Shown here: positions 25,338-34,500 of the stretch, piece after piece
Numbering within the stretch: the stretch's first letter is position 1
Layout of the letters: each line of letters begins with the position of its first letter
Origin: Methylophilaceae bacterium
GTDB taxonomy: Bacteria > Pseudomonadota > Gammaproteobacteria > Burkholderiales > Methylophilaceae
DNA length: 38,282 bases
Reading direction: 5' to 3'
NCBI GenBank assembly: GCA_029244935.1
Contig: JAQWQF010000023.1
Coordinates: forward strand, 1 to 38,282
Translations under genes and position numbers: made by a program
The notes under the pieces: generated by a model
Databases searched by the model: none
Told to the model about the DNA's origin: nothing
The model's input: the letters and a program-made list of their open reading frames with translations, nothing else

Positions 25338-26516
25338 ATGTATAAAATTAATTTGAAAGAAAACTACAGTCGATATCACTTGGCAATTGATGCAAGTAGA
25401 AATAGATCAGGTGGAGCAATTGCACACCTAGTTGGCATTATAAGTGATGGCGATCCTAGGAGCCATGGTATTGATCAGGTACATGTCTGGGCAAATCATG
25501 AGTTATTGAATAAGCTTCCTAAAAAGTCTTGGTTAAAAAAACATACCCACCCCCTATTAGAAAAATCAATTTTTTTTCAGATGTTTTGGCAACTATTTTT
25601 ATTTCCTTCTGAGTTTAAAAAATTTAATTGCCAAATGGTTCTTAATACTGACGCTGGTACAATAGGGCGCATAAAACCAGCGATTACAATGAGTCGAGAT
25701 ATGCTTTCATATGAGCCAGGTGAAATGCAGCGATTCGGTTTTAGATCTTCTCGAATAAGGCTTTTATTACTTCGTTATATACAAAATGCATCCTTAAGAA
25801 GAGCGGATGGAGTGATATTTTTAACGCGATATGCTGCCAATATAATTCAGAGTAATAGTGGATTTTTAAAAAATGTACGATTAATTCCTCATGGGATTTC
25901 TGATTGCTTTAGACAAAGTAAGAGAAGAGCAAAGCACGTTGGTGAAGGCGGAAATATTATAAGGTTATTATATGTTTCAAATACTGACCTTTATAAGCAT
26001 CAATGGCACGTTATTAAAGCAGTTGAGATGTTGCATTCACGAAGACATAATATTAAGTTATCTCTAGTAGGTGGTGGTTCAGGATACGCACAAAAAAAAC
26101 TACAAGATCAACTTCACTTGTCAGATCCAAATGGTAAATTTGTAGAGTGTCATCCATTTATCCCACATACCGAACTACCGGCTATTCTAAAAAAAGCTGA
26201 CATTTTTATTTTTGCATCTAGTTGTGAAAATATGCCTAATACATTAATCGAAGCAATGGCAGCAGGCCTACCGATCGCATGTTCAGATCGAGGTCCTATG
26301 CCTGAGGTTTTAGGGAACGCAGGTTTATTTTTTGATCCTGAGAACCCTTCCTCGATAGCAAACGCAGTACAGAGGCTTATTGAGAATCGTGAATTAAGAG
26401 ATCAGTTAGGGTGTAAGGCTCAATTATTGTCTGAAAAGTACTCATGGAGTAAATGTGCTGATCATACATGGAGTTTTTTATCGGAAACATATTTATCAAA
26501 AATCAAAAAAAAATAA
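25338..26516 (+). CDS. GT4 family glycosyltransferase
   Basis: A 392-residue GT-B retaining glycosyltransferase. The N-terminal domain carries SRNRSGGAIAHLVGII (about 20-35) for acceptor handling; the C-terminal donor domain has LLYVSNTDLYKHQWHVIKAV, VGGGSGYA and the strong GT4 signature ASSCENMPNTLIEAMAAGLP, in which two Glu residues fit the E-x7-E motif. An N-terminal MYKINLKENYSRYHLAID precedes the first strand. Weak TTTACA/TTTAAA boxes 17 bases apart (25266-25294) lie upstream, but the AT-rich context makes them uncertain. The sugar it transfers is unknown. Confidence 0.87.
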   Translation: MYKINLKENYSRYHLAIDASRNRSGGAIAHLVGIISDGDPRSHGIDQVHVWANHELLNKLPKKSWLKKHTHPLLEKSIFFQMFWQLFLFPSEFKKFNCQMVLNTDAGTIGRIKPAITMSRDMLSYEPGEMQRFGFRSSRIRLLLLRYIQNASLRRADGVIFLTRYAANIIQSNSGFLKNVRLIPHGISDCFRQSKRRAKHVGEGGNIIRLLYVSNTDLYKHQWHVIKAVEMLHSRRHNIKLSLVGGGSGYAQKKLQDQLHLSDPNGKFVECHPFIPHTELPAILKKADIFIFASSCENMPNTLIEAMAAGLPIACSDRGPMPEVLGNAGLFFDPENPSSIANAVQRLIENRELRDQLGCKAQLLSEKYSWSKCADHTWSFLSETYLSKIKKK

Positions 26517-26595
26517 ATATAAAAGGATTTATAAAACTTTTCGTGCACAAATTTCATCCGTACAAGTTGGAAAAAAATTAAGGGAGTAAATCTAA

Positions 26596-27726
26596 ATGTA
26601 TAAAATCTGTAGTAATTGTGTAATGGATACAACTGATAAGCAAATTAAATTTAATGAAAACGGTATATGTGACCATTGTCAGAATTTTAAAATTAATATT
26701 AAGCCTAATTGGCACACCAATGATAAAAGTTTCTCTGAGTTAGAAAAAATAGCAAAAAAAATAAAGCTTGAAGGAGCTGGAAAAGATTTTGATTGTATTA
26801 TTGGCTTAAGTGGGGGTCTTGATAGTTCATATACTGCTTATATCGCCAAGGAAGTTTTGGGTCTAAGACCTTTATTGTTTCATGTTGATGCAGGTTGGAA
26901 TACTGATCAAGCTGTGAGTAATATAGAAAAGTTAGTAAATGGCTTAGGAATAGAGTTATTTACAGAAGTAATAAACTGGAAGGAAATGCAAGACTTACAA
27001 GTAGCATTTCTAAAATCACAAATACCTGATCAGGATATACCTCAAGATACAGCATTTTTTTCAGCTCTGTATATGTTTGCAAGGAAAAATAAAATTAAAT
27101 ATGTCTTAACTGGTGGAAATAACTCTACGGAATGTTGTAGAGAGCCTGTTGAGTGGGGTGGATACCCTGGAATAGATAAAATATTAATTCAAGATATACA
27201 TAAGAGATTTGGATCAAGGGAGTTGAAGACCTTTCCAATAACTGATGCATTTGTGTACAAGATTTTTTATCATAAGATCTTAGGTATGAAAGTATTTAAA
27301 CCTTTAGATCTAGTTCCTTATATTAAAGAAGATGCCGAGAATCTATTGAAAGAAAAATATGGCTGGAAATCTTTTCAACACAAACATCATGAATCTCGGT
27401 TTACTCGTTTTTATGAAGACTTTTGGATGCCAAGAAAATATGGGTATGAAAAACGCCGTGCACATTTCTCAAGTTTGATCATGACTGGCCAAATGAAAAG
27501 AGATGAAGCGATTGAGCGATTGAAAAACTCAGAAATGGATGATAAATTTATTAGGTCAGAATTTGAGTTCATTGCTAACAAACTTGGTCTATCAGTTCAT
27601 GAGCTCCAAGAAATATTTGATGGTAAAAATAAGAGCTTCCATGATTATAAAAACAAATATAAAATTTTTAATTTAGGTGGGAGGCTTTTGAATATTTTAG
27701 GGTTGGAGCGAAGGCAATATAGATGA
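26596..27726 (+). CDS. wbuX: N-acetyl sugar amidotransferase (WbuX/LfnA/WbpG family)
   Basis: Predicted to convert an acetamido group of a sugar nucleotide or its lipid-linked form into an acetamidino group, using ATP and ammonia delivered by the HisH-HisF partner. The 376-residue protein has an N-terminal zinc-like cluster (Cys5, Cys8, Cys25, Cys28), then the PP-loop ATP pyrophosphatase motif LSGGLDSS (71-78) and TGGNNSTE (about 172-179). Known members act in P. aeruginosa O12 (LfnA), E. coli O145 (WbuX) and P. aeruginosa O5 (WbpG). A GGGAG site precedes the ATG. Being next to fnlABC points to L-FucNAc as the substrate, as in LfnA and WbuX. Confidence 0.9.
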   Translation: MYKICSNCVMDTTDKQIKFNENGICDHCQNFKINIKPNWHTNDKSFSELEKIAKKIKLEGAGKDFDCIIGLSGGLDSSYTAYIAKEVLGLRPLLFHVDAGWNTDQAVSNIEKLVNGLGIELFTEVINWKEMQDLQVAFLKSQIPDQDIPQDTAFFSALYMFARKNKIKYVLTGGNNSTECCREPVEWGGYPGIDKILIQDIHKRFGSRELKTFPITDAFVYKIFYHKILGMKVFKPLDLVPYIKEDAENLLKEKYGWKSFQHKHHESRFTRFYEDFWMPRKYGYEKRRAHFSSLIMTGQMKRDEAIERLKNSEMDDKFIRSEFEFIANKLGLSVHELQEIFDGKNKSFHDYKNKYKIFNLGGRLLNILGLERRQYR

Positions 27727-28349
27727 TTACAATAATTGATTATGGCCTTGGAAATATCCAAGCATTTATAAACATATATAAGAAGCTACATATCCCAGTT
27801 CATGTTGCAAAGAGTGAGGATGATTTAGATGGCGCTAGTAAACTAATTTTACCTGGAGTTGGACATTTTGATTATGCAATGCAAAGGTTTAATGACTCTG
27901 GTATGAGGGAGAAATCTGAAAGTCTTATATTAAATAGTAAGGTTCCTGTTCTGGGAATATGTGTTGGTATGCAAATAATGGCAAATTCTAGTGAGGAGGG
28001 CGTTAAGCCAGGACTTGGTTGGATTAATGGGACGGTCAAGAGTTTCAAGTCAATATTAAAGGCAGAAAATAATCTTCCACTTCCGCATATGGGATGGAAT
28101 ACAATAGTTACACAACATAATGACTTAATTAATCATATTGATTCGGATTTATTAAAATTTTATTTTTTACATTCATATTTTTTTAACTGCACATTTGAAG
28201 AAAATTCTATTGCGCACGCTAATTATGGATCAAATTTTTGTTGTGCTATAAATAACGGTAATATTTATGGTGTTCAATTCCATCCAGAAAAAAGTCATGA
28301 TGCTGGTATTAGCCTACTTAAAAGTTTTGCAGAGTTAGATAAATGTTAA
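27723..28349 (+). CDS. wbuY: HisH-like glutamine amidotransferase subunit (WbuY type)
   Basis: Hydrolyses glutamine and passes ammonia to its partner. A class I glutaminase fold of 208 residues with the full triad: Cys80 in GICVGMQ, and His187 with Glu189 in GVQFHPEKS. The oxyanion-hole strand PGVGHF (44-49) is intact. It overlaps wbuX by four bases (ATGA) and the HisF-like gene by seven. It is not part of a histidine operon: no other his gene is nearby. With HisF it should supply ammonia to WbuX for acetamidino formation. Confidence 0.9.
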   Translation: MITIIDYGLGNIQAFINIYKKLHIPVHVAKSEDDLDGASKLILPGVGHFDYAMQRFNDSGMREKSESLILNSKVPVLGICVGMQIMANSSEEGVKPGLGWINGTVKSFKSILKAENNLPLPHMGWNTIVTQHNDLINHIDSDLLKFYFLHSYFFNCTFEENSIAHANYGSNFCCAINNGNIYGVQFHPEKSHDAGISLLKSFAELDKC

Positions 28350-29113
28350 GTTCAAGAGTAATACCATGTTTATTGGTTCAGGACGGAGGTCTTGTAAAGA
28401 CAGTTAAATTCAATGATTCTAAATACGTTGGTGATCCAATAAATGCTGTGAGGATTTTTAATGAGAAGAAAGCTGATGAGCTGATTGTTTTAGATATAGA
28501 TGCAAGTGCAAACAATGCAGAACCAGATTATAAAATGATTGAAAATATTGCTAAAGAGTGTCGAATGCCACTTTGTTATGGTGGTGGTATAAAAAATTTG
28601 GCACATGCTGTAAAAATTGTGACTTTGGGTGTAGAGAAAATTGCATTAAGCTCTATTTTATTTGATAGACCTAATCTTATTGTTGAAATTGCTAATAAAA
28701 TTGGGCTGCAGAGTGTTGTTATAGTTTTGGATGTAAAGAAAAAATTTTTATCAGGTAGTTATAACGTATGGACACTTAATGGAAAACACAACACAAAAAA
28801 AAACGTAGTTGACGTTATAAAACAAGTTCAGAGTTTAGGTGTTGGAGAGATTATTTTAAATTTTATTGATTTTGATGGCACTGAAGCTGGTTATCCTATA
28901 GAGGATATTCAGCGGCTAAAAAACGTTATTAATGTGCCTCTTACTGTAATGGGTGGTGCTAAATCACTTGAAAATATGAGTGATGCAATTAAGCAATGTG
29001 GATTGATGGGCGTTGCTGCAGGCAGTTTATTTGTTTTTAAAGGTAAGTATCGAGCAGTCTTAATTAATTATCCTGAGCAACAACAGAAAGAGGAATTTAT
29101 ACATGGCAAATGA
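28343..29113 (+). CDS. wbuZ: HisF-like ammonia-channel subunit (WbuZ type), catalytic Asp11 lost
   Basis: A 256-residue TIM barrel homologous to imidazole glycerol phosphate synthase HisF. It keeps the RVIPCL start, CYGGGIKN (78-85), VLDVKK with Asp130, and FIDFDGTEAGYP. The first catalytic acid of true HisF, Asp11 in CLDV, is Leu11 here (CLLV). This fits the HisF2 paralogues of acetamidino-sugar loci, in which the barrel conducts ammonia but need not cyclise a histidine precursor. It overlaps the HisH-like gene by seven bases and the fnlA gene by eleven. Confidence 0.9.
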   Translation: MLSSRVIPCLLVQDGGLVKTVKFNDSKYVGDPINAVRIFNEKKADELIVLDIDASANNAEPDYKMIENIAKECRMPLCYGGGIKNLAHAVKIVTLGVEKIALSSILFDRPNLIVEIANKIGLQSVVIVLDVKKKFLSGSYNVWTLNGKHNTKKNVVDVIKQVQSLGVGEIILNFIDFDGTEAGYPIEDIQRLKNVINVPLTVMGGAKSLENMSDAIKQCGLMGVAAGSLFVFKGKYRAVLINYPEQQQKEEFIHGK

Positions 29114-30134
29114 TATTTTTAAAGATAAGGTTTTATTGATTACAGGTGGAACTGGGTCTTTTGGGAGGTCTGTTTTGAGAAGATTTTTAAAGACAAATAT
29201 TAAAGAGATCAGAATATTTTCACGTGATGAGCTTAAGCAAGATGAAATGAGAAGAACCTACAACAATAAAAAGCTTAAGTTTTATATTGGTGATATTCGT
29301 GATTTGAATTCAATTGATGATTCTATGAGGGGAGTAGACTTCGTTTTTCATGCTGCGGCACTTAAACAGGTTCCTTCGTGTGAATTTTATCCAATGCAGG
29401 CTTTAAAAACAAATGTGATTGGTACTGAGAACTTATTAAATTCTGCAATTAAATTTGGTATCAAGAAGGTGGTTTGTCTTAGTACTGATAAGGCTGTTTA
29501 TCCAATTAATGCAATGGGAATAAGTAAAGCAATGATGGAAAGAGTCGTTGTTGCAAAAGGAAGAAATGTTAAAGACACAATAATTACTTGTACAAGATAC
29601 GGTAATGTGATGGCAAGCCGTGGTTCGGTTATTCCATTGTTTATTCATCAGATAAAAAATGGATTGCCCTTAACCATTACTGATCCAAATATGACGCGTT
29701 TTATGATGAGCTTGGATCAAGCGGTTGATTTGGTTTTATTTGCTTTTAAAAATGGAGAAAGTGGAGATATTTTTATACAAAAGGCGCCAGCTGCTTCATT
29801 GTCATTGTTAGCAGGTACTCTAAAGAATTTACTAGGGAAATCAAAAAATAAAATAAAGGTAATTGGCACACGCCATGGAGAGAAACTATACGAAACACTT
29901 CTTACTAAAGAAGAAATGGTTAAGGCAATAGAAATAAATGATTATTATCGTATTCCAGCCGATACGAGGGATTTGAACTATAATAAGTTTATTGAAGATG
30001 GTGAAGAAGTTATTTCACAGGCTAAAGAATATCATTCTCATAATACCCATCAACTTAATGAAGATGAGCTAAAAAAATTATTGTTGAGTCTATTCGAGAT
30101 TCAAGATGAGTTAAAGGAGATGGGAGTAAAATAA
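29103..30134 (+). CDS. fnlA: UDP-GlcNAc 4,6-dehydratase / 5-epimerase (FnlA/WbjB/CapE)
   Basis: First step of UDP-L-FucNAc synthesis: dehydrates UDP-GlcNAc and inverts C-5. A 343-residue soluble SDR of the FlaA1/CapE type with the NAD motif ITGGTGSFG (13-21) and the active-site stretch STDKAVYPINAMGISK, in which Tyr of ordinary SDRs is replaced by Met138, with Asp129 and Lys142. Unlike WbpM at 35296, it has no membrane domain. It overlaps the HisF-like gene and abuts fnlB (TAA then ATG). Confidence 0.92.
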   Translation: MANDIFKDKVLLITGGTGSFGRSVLRRFLKTNIKEIRIFSRDELKQDEMRRTYNNKKLKFYIGDIRDLNSIDDSMRGVDFVFHAAALKQVPSCEFYPMQALKTNVIGTENLLNSAIKFGIKKVVCLSTDKAVYPINAMGISKAMMERVVVAKGRNVKDTIITCTRYGNVMASRGSVIPLFIHQIKNGLPLTITDPNMTRFMMSLDQAVDLVLFAFKNGESGDIFIQKAPAASLSLLAGTLKNLLGKSKNKIKVIGTRHGEKLYETLLTKEEMVKAIEINDYYRIPADTRDLNYNKFIEDGEEVISQAKEYHSHNTHQLNEDELKKLLLSLFEIQDELKEMGVK

Positions 30135-31235
30135 ATGCATGTGTTGGTTACAGGCTCTAATGGTTTTATTGGTAAAAACTTAATTGTCCGTCTAAATGAA
30201 CTGAATATAAAAGTTTCAACATTCACTCGTAAGAATTCAACTCAGGAATTAGAGAATCTTATTAAAGATACTGATTTTATTGTCCATTTGGCAGGAGAGA
30301 ACAGACCCAAAAATGAAAAAAACTTTGATACTGTAAATAACGGCCTAACTAAATCTATTTGTGACGCTGTTTGCGCTTCAAATAAAAAAACTTCTATTAT
30401 CTTTGCATCATCTTCCCAAGTTGAACTAGATAATGCCTATGGAAAAAGTAAGTTGAATGCTGAAACTGCATTAAAAGCACTTGAACTTGTAGGAGTGCCT
30501 GTTTATGTTTACCGACTGCCTGGCGTTTTTGGTAAGTGGTGTAAGCCTGATTATAATTCTGTTGTCGCTACTTTTTGTTACAATATAAGTAATAACCTCC
30601 CTGTTCAGGTAAATAATGCAGACTTTGAATTGCGTCTGGTTTATATTGATGATGTTGTTCGAGAATTTGTTAGAATAATAAATGGTGTAAAGGTTGAAAA
30701 AAAAGAATTATCTGTGCAGCCAGAATATAAAATTAAATTAGGCAAATTAGCTGATCAGATTAAAATTTTTAGAGACAGTCGCAAGTCACTTATTACTGAA
30801 AGGGTTGGTGATGGGTTAATTGGTAAACTTTACTCAACATATCTTAGTTATTTTTCTCCTAAACAATTCTCCTATTCAATACCCTCATACCATGACGACC
30901 GAGGAGTGTTTGCAGAAATTCTTAAAACAAGAGATAGTGGACAATTCTCATTTTTTACTGCAAAACCCGGAGTTACTAGGGGAGGGCATTACCATCACTC
31001 CAAGACTGAAAAGTTTTTAGTTGTCCAGGGGAAAGCAAAATTTGGTTTTAAACATATAGCTTTAGATGAGACGTATGAAATTTTCATAAATAGTGAAGAT
31101 TTAAAGATTGTTGAAACGGTGCCTGGTTGGTCTCATGACATTACTAATGTTGGTAAAAAAGATATGATCGTAATGCTCTGGGCTAATGAAATTTTTGACC
31201 CTAACAATCCTGACACTATTACTCACAAAGTTTAG
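30135..31235 (+). CDS. fnlB: Bifunctional UDP-2-acetamido-2,6-dideoxy-hexulose 3-epimerase/reductase (FnlB/WbjC/CapF)
   Basis: Second step of UDP-L-FucNAc synthesis: C-3 epimerisation by a cupin domain and NADPH reduction at C-4 by an SDR domain. The 366-residue fusion is complete. The N-terminal SDR has LVTGSNGFIGKN (4-15), ASSSQVE and the YGKSK active-site pair (about 104-108). The C-terminal cupin (about 255-365) has TRGGHYHHSKTEKF with several metal-binding His and a PGWSHDI segment. The start adjoins the fnlA stop; 14 bases follow before fnlC. Confidence 0.92.
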   Translation: MHVLVTGSNGFIGKNLIVRLNELNIKVSTFTRKNSTQELENLIKDTDFIVHLAGENRPKNEKNFDTVNNGLTKSICDAVCASNKKTSIIFASSSQVELDNAYGKSKLNAETALKALELVGVPVYVYRLPGVFGKWCKPDYNSVVATFCYNISNNLPVQVNNADFELRLVYIDDVVREFVRIINGVKVEKKELSVQPEYKIKLGKLADQIKIFRDSRKSLITERVGDGLIGKLYSTYLSYFSPKQFSYSIPSYHDDRGVFAEILKTRDSGQFSFFTAKPGVTRGGHYHHSKTEKFLVVQGKAKFGFKHIALDETYEIFINSEDLKIVETVPGWSHDITNVGKKDMIVMLWANEIFDPNNPDTITHKV

Positions 31236-31249
31236 AGGTAAATATAAAT

Positions 31250-32380
31250 ATGAAAAAATTAAAGATTGTAACGGTGGTGGGAACACGACCAGAAATCGTG
31301 CGTCTTGCCTGTGTAATTAGAAAACTTGATGAATATTGTGAACATATTCTTATTCACACAGGACAGAATTATGATTATGAATTAAATGAAATTTTCTTTG
31401 ATGATCTTGGAATTAGGAAACCAGATTATTTTTTAGATGTTGCAGGTAAAACTAGTGCTGAAACTATTGGAAATGTCATCATTAAATTTGATAAGGCTAT
31501 AGAAGGCATTCAGCCAGAGGCCGTTCTTGTTCTTGGAGATACAAACAGTTGCATGGCCTTATTACCAGCTAAGCGAAGAAAGATTCCAACATTTCATATG
31601 GAGGCAGGTAATCGTTGTTTTGATCAACGTGTTCCAGAGGAAATCAATCGTCGTTTAGTTGATCATATGGCTGATATCAATTTAACTTATAGTGGTATTT
31701 CTAGAGATTATCTTTTATCTGAAGGCTTACCTGCGGATTTAGTTATTAAAACGGGTAGCCCTATGTTTGAAGTATTGAATACTTATCGTGATGGCATCAA
31801 TAGCTCGGATATATTGTCACGTTTAGAAATTAAAGAAAATGAATTTTTTGTTGTAAGCTTTCATCGTGAAGAAAATATAGACTCTGACAATAATTTTTTC
31901 AATTTAATAGAATCATTAAGCGCAATTGCAGAAATTTATAAATTACCGATTATTGTTTCTGCACATCCAAGAACACAAAAACGTATTGATGAAATGAATG
32001 TTGAGCTAAATCCTATGATTAAGTTATTAAAGCCTCTAGGATTCAAGGATTACAACAAGCTTCAAATATCTGCTAAAGCAGTACTATCTGATAGTGGCAC
32101 TATCAATGAAGAATCTTCTATTTTAAATTTTCCTGCATTAAATATTCGCGAAGCACACGAACGTCCAGAGGCAATGGAAGAAGCTTCCGTAATTATGGCG
32201 GGGGTAAAAAAAGAAAGAATTATACAGTCATTAGCAATTATTGATAAACAACAAAGAGGAAAAAAAAGGATTATGGAGCAGGTGTCTGATTACTCAATGC
32301 CAAATGTATCTGACAAGATTGTGCGTATTATCCATAGTTATACTGATTATGTTAATAGAGTAGTTTGGAAGAAGTATTAG
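31250..32380 (+). CDS. fnlC: UDP-N-acetyl-L-sugar 2-epimerase (FnlC/WbjD/CapG)
   Basis: Last step to UDP-L-FucNAc, inverting C-2 of the L-talo intermediate. The 376-residue protein has the non-hydrolysing 2-epimerase (WecB-like) fold with VVGTRPEIVR (about 9-18), HTGQNYD (36-42), LGDTNSC (95-101), HMEAGNRCFD and the acid triplet PEEINR, then SFHREEN and SDSGTINEES. It resembles FnlC/WbjD and not WecB in the region EAGNRCFDQRVPEE. This gene is not a NeuC-type hydrolysing enzyme and so does not supply ManNAc to neuB. Its stop overlaps the GTG start I favour for wbuB by one base. Confidence 0.91.
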   Translation: MKKLKIVTVVGTRPEIVRLACVIRKLDEYCEHILIHTGQNYDYELNEIFFDDLGIRKPDYFLDVAGKTSAETIGNVIIKFDKAIEGIQPEAVLVLGDTNSCMALLPAKRRKIPTFHMEAGNRCFDQRVPEEINRRLVDHMADINLTYSGISRDYLLSEGLPADLVIKTGSPMFEVLNTYRDGINSSDILSRLEIKENEFFVVSFHREENIDSDNNFFNLIESLSAIAEIYKLPIIVSAHPRTQKRIDEMNVELNPMIKLLKPLGFKDYNKLQISAKAVLSDSGTINEESSILNFPALNIREAHERPEAMEEASVIMAGVKKERIIQSLAIIDKQQRGKKRIMEQVSDYSMPNVSDKIVRIIHSYTDYVNRVVWKKY

Positions 32381-33585
32381 TGCCAAAAAAAATATTAATT
32401 GTAACAGGGTGTTTTTATCCTGAGGAATTTAAGATAAATGACATTGCTTTATCATGGAAAAAGAAAGGTCATGATGTTGACGTACTAACCATGAACCCTA
32501 CTTATCCTTTAGGAAAAGTTTCCGCTGGCTATAAAAATCGCTTCTTTTGGAAAGATCATTACAAAGGTATTAATATTTTTAGGCTATGGACGGTTACAGG
32601 CTACAAAGACAGTGCTATAAAAAAAATTTTTAAATATATGAGTTTTATGTTTTTTGGTAGCATTGTCGCAATTTTTATTGGTAGAAGATATGACTGTGTT
32701 TTTGGGTTTAATTTAGGCTCACTTACAGATATGTTCCCTGCAATTGTAGTTCGAAAGTTATATAAGAAACCAATTATGTTTTGGATACAAGATATATGGC
32801 CAGATAGTGTCTATGCATATGGTTTTAAAAAGACATGGATACTTTCAACCTTTTTGGATGCATTCGTAAAGTTTATGCATAGTGATATACAAGCTATCGC
32901 TATTACATGCAAAGGCTTTGAGTCAAAATTAAAACCTTACATTAAGAAAGACCTAAAATTTACCTATGCTCCTAATTGGGCTGATGATCTTGATATGGAT
33001 ATGGATCCTGCTGCCTTAAGCTTAACCCAGAAAGTCCATTTCACCTTTGCGGGGAATGTTGGTAAAGTCCAAAATTTAGATAATATTATCAAATCTTTTT
33101 GTATGCTGTCAGGCGAATACAAAAAAAGATCTCAATTAAATATCATTGGTGAAGGCTCTAATATAAATTATTTAAAAAAACTTGCGAAAGGTAACTCAAA
33201 TATAATTTTCCACGGTAAGAAAATACGTCAAGATATGGCTAAATTCTACAAAGCTAGTGACTTTCTGATTGTATCTTTAATTAATAAACCAATATTTTCT
33301 ATAACTATTCCTGCTAAAACTCAAACTTATATTGCCGCTAAAAAACCTATATTAGCAATTATTAATGGGGATGTTGCAGATATTGTGAAAAATTATAATC
33401 TAGGAGTTTGTGCAGATCCTTCTAATTTAATACTTATCAAAGAGACTTTTAGAAAGTGTGTAGATATGACTGAGAAAGAAAAATCTAAATTTACTACTAA
33501 TAATACAAAGCTACTTAAAACGATTTTTAATAAAAATAGTATTATCAATAGATTGACCAGTCAATTAATTGGACATATTGATTAA
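32380..33585 (+). CDS. wbuB: L-FucNAc/L-FucNAm glycosyltransferase (WbuB/WbjE-like, GT4)
   Basis: Adds the L-FucNAc-derived residue to the growing repeat unit. A GT-B enzyme of about 401 residues with PKKILIVTGCFYPEE at the start, the GT4_WbuB-type QDIWPDSVYAYG (about 136-147), FAGNVGKVQNLDNII, and a donor site around PAKTQTYIAAKKPILA. I begin at the GTG at 32380, which overlaps the fnlC stop by one base and removes five residues (TTG start at 32365) not expected in the family; GGAAG upstream can serve as ribosome-binding site. The order fnlA-fnlB-fnlC-wbuB matches E. coli O26 and O145 and P. aeruginosa O11/O12-type loci. Confidence 0.85.
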   Translation: MPKKILIVTGCFYPEEFKINDIALSWKKKGHDVDVLTMNPTYPLGKVSAGYKNRFFWKDHYKGINIFRLWTVTGYKDSAIKKIFKYMSFMFFGSIVAIFIGRRYDCVFGFNLGSLTDMFPAIVVRKLYKKPIMFWIQDIWPDSVYAYGFKKTWILSTFLDAFVKFMHSDIQAIAITCKGFESKLKPYIKKDLKFTYAPNWADDLDMDMDPAALSLTQKVHFTFAGNVGKVQNLDNIIKSFCMLSGEYKKRSQLNIIGEGSNINYLKKLAKGNSNIIFHGKKIRQDMAKFYKASDFLIVSLINKPIFSITIPAKTQTYIAAKKPILAIINGDVADIVKNYNLGVCADPSNLILIKETFRKCVDMTEKEKSKFTTNNTKLLKTIFNKNSIINRLTSQLIGHID

Positions 33586-34500
33586 ATGTCAAAGTACTTA
33601 GTAACAGGATCAACTGGATTTATTGGAAAAAGGCTCCTTGGAATGTTGAGCTCCAAACAAGGTGATGTTAGATTACTTTCTAGATCTGATGTTAAAAATT
33701 ATGAGACAGTCGTATGTGATTTGCAGAAGGATAGAATACCAAAACAAGCCTTAGAATCTGTAGATACAATTTTTCATCTTGCAGGTTTTGCTCATGACTT
33801 TCAAGACCCTAATCAGGTTAAAGATTTATATCAAATAATCAACGTAGATGCTTCAATCGAATTAGCTAGGTTGGCAGTAGAAAATAATGTAAAACGATTT
33901 GTTTTTCTTAGCAGTGTAAAAGCAGGAGGAGTATTAGCTTCTAATAAATTTTTTAGTGAGTCTGATCAAAGTGATCCTGAAGGAGTTTATGGTAAAAGTA
34001 AACGTGAGGCAGAATTAAAGCTGTTAGAAATAGGTAACGAATCTAGTATGCATATGTCGATAATTCGCTCTTCATTGGTTTATGGCCCTGAGGTTAAGGG
34101 TAATTTAAAATTGATGTTAACGGGAATTAAGAGAAACTGGTTTCCACCGTTACCTAAGACATCAAATCAACGCTCTATGATCCATGTAGATGACTTGGTC
34201 GAGGCAATTTTTTTTGTTTCTAGGGATAAACGTTGTAATGGAGAAATATTTATTGCAACAGATGGTAGGCAATATTCTTCTCGAGAAATATATAATGTTA
34301 TGTGCGGCTTATTAGGTAAATCAATTCCAAAATGGAGCACTCCAAAAATATTTTTTGATATAGCAAGTATGGCTAGCCCCCTTATTAAATATAAAATTAA
34401 TAAATTATTAGGTGATGAGAGCTATTCATCAAGTAAGCTAGAAGCTCTTGGATTTCATGCTAAGAAATCATTAAAGGATATGAATGAAACGTGTTTTTGA
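33586..34500 (+). CDS. NAD-dependent sugar 4-ketoreductase/epimerase (WbpV-like)
   Basis: A 304-residue extended SDR with LVTGSTGFIGKR (5-16), HLAGFAHD (64-71), Ser110 in FLSSVKA and Tyr135/Lys139 in GVYGKSK. The pattern matches WbpV and related enzymes that reduce the 4-keto product of WbpM to UDP-D-QuiNAc (or FucNAc). Neighbours support this: the initiating transferase overlaps it by 17 bases and wbpM follows. The product would then be the first sugar, placed on undecaprenyl phosphate. A plain GalE/Gne role is less likely because of its shorter C-terminal domain and this context. Confidence 0.82.
   Translation: MSKYLVTGSTGFIGKRLLGMLSSKQGDVRLLSRSDVKNYETVVCDLQKDRIPKQALESVDTIFHLAGFAHDFQDPNQVKDLYQIINVDASIELARLAVENNVKRFVFLSSVKAGGVLASNKFFSESDQSDPEGVYGKSKREAELKLLEIGNESSMHMSIIRSSLVYGPEVKGNLKLMLTGIKRNWFPPLPKTSNQRSMIHVDDLVEAIFFVSRDKRCNGEIFIATDGRQYSSREIYNVMCGLLGKSIPKWSTPKIFFDIASMASPLIKYKINKLLGDESYSSSKLEALGFHAKKSLKDMNETCF

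Noticed and set aside
27723-29113. Histidine biosynthesis operon (hisH-hisF)
   Set aside because: No other his genes are present, HisF lacks Asp11, and the pair overlaps wbuX and fnlA, so it belongs to the acetamidino sugar pathway.
31250-32380. NeuC-type hydrolysing 2-epimerase supplying ManNAc to NeuB
   Set aside because: Its motifs and its place after fnlA-fnlB identify it as the FnlC/WbjD non-hydrolysing epimerase of L-FucNAc synthesis.
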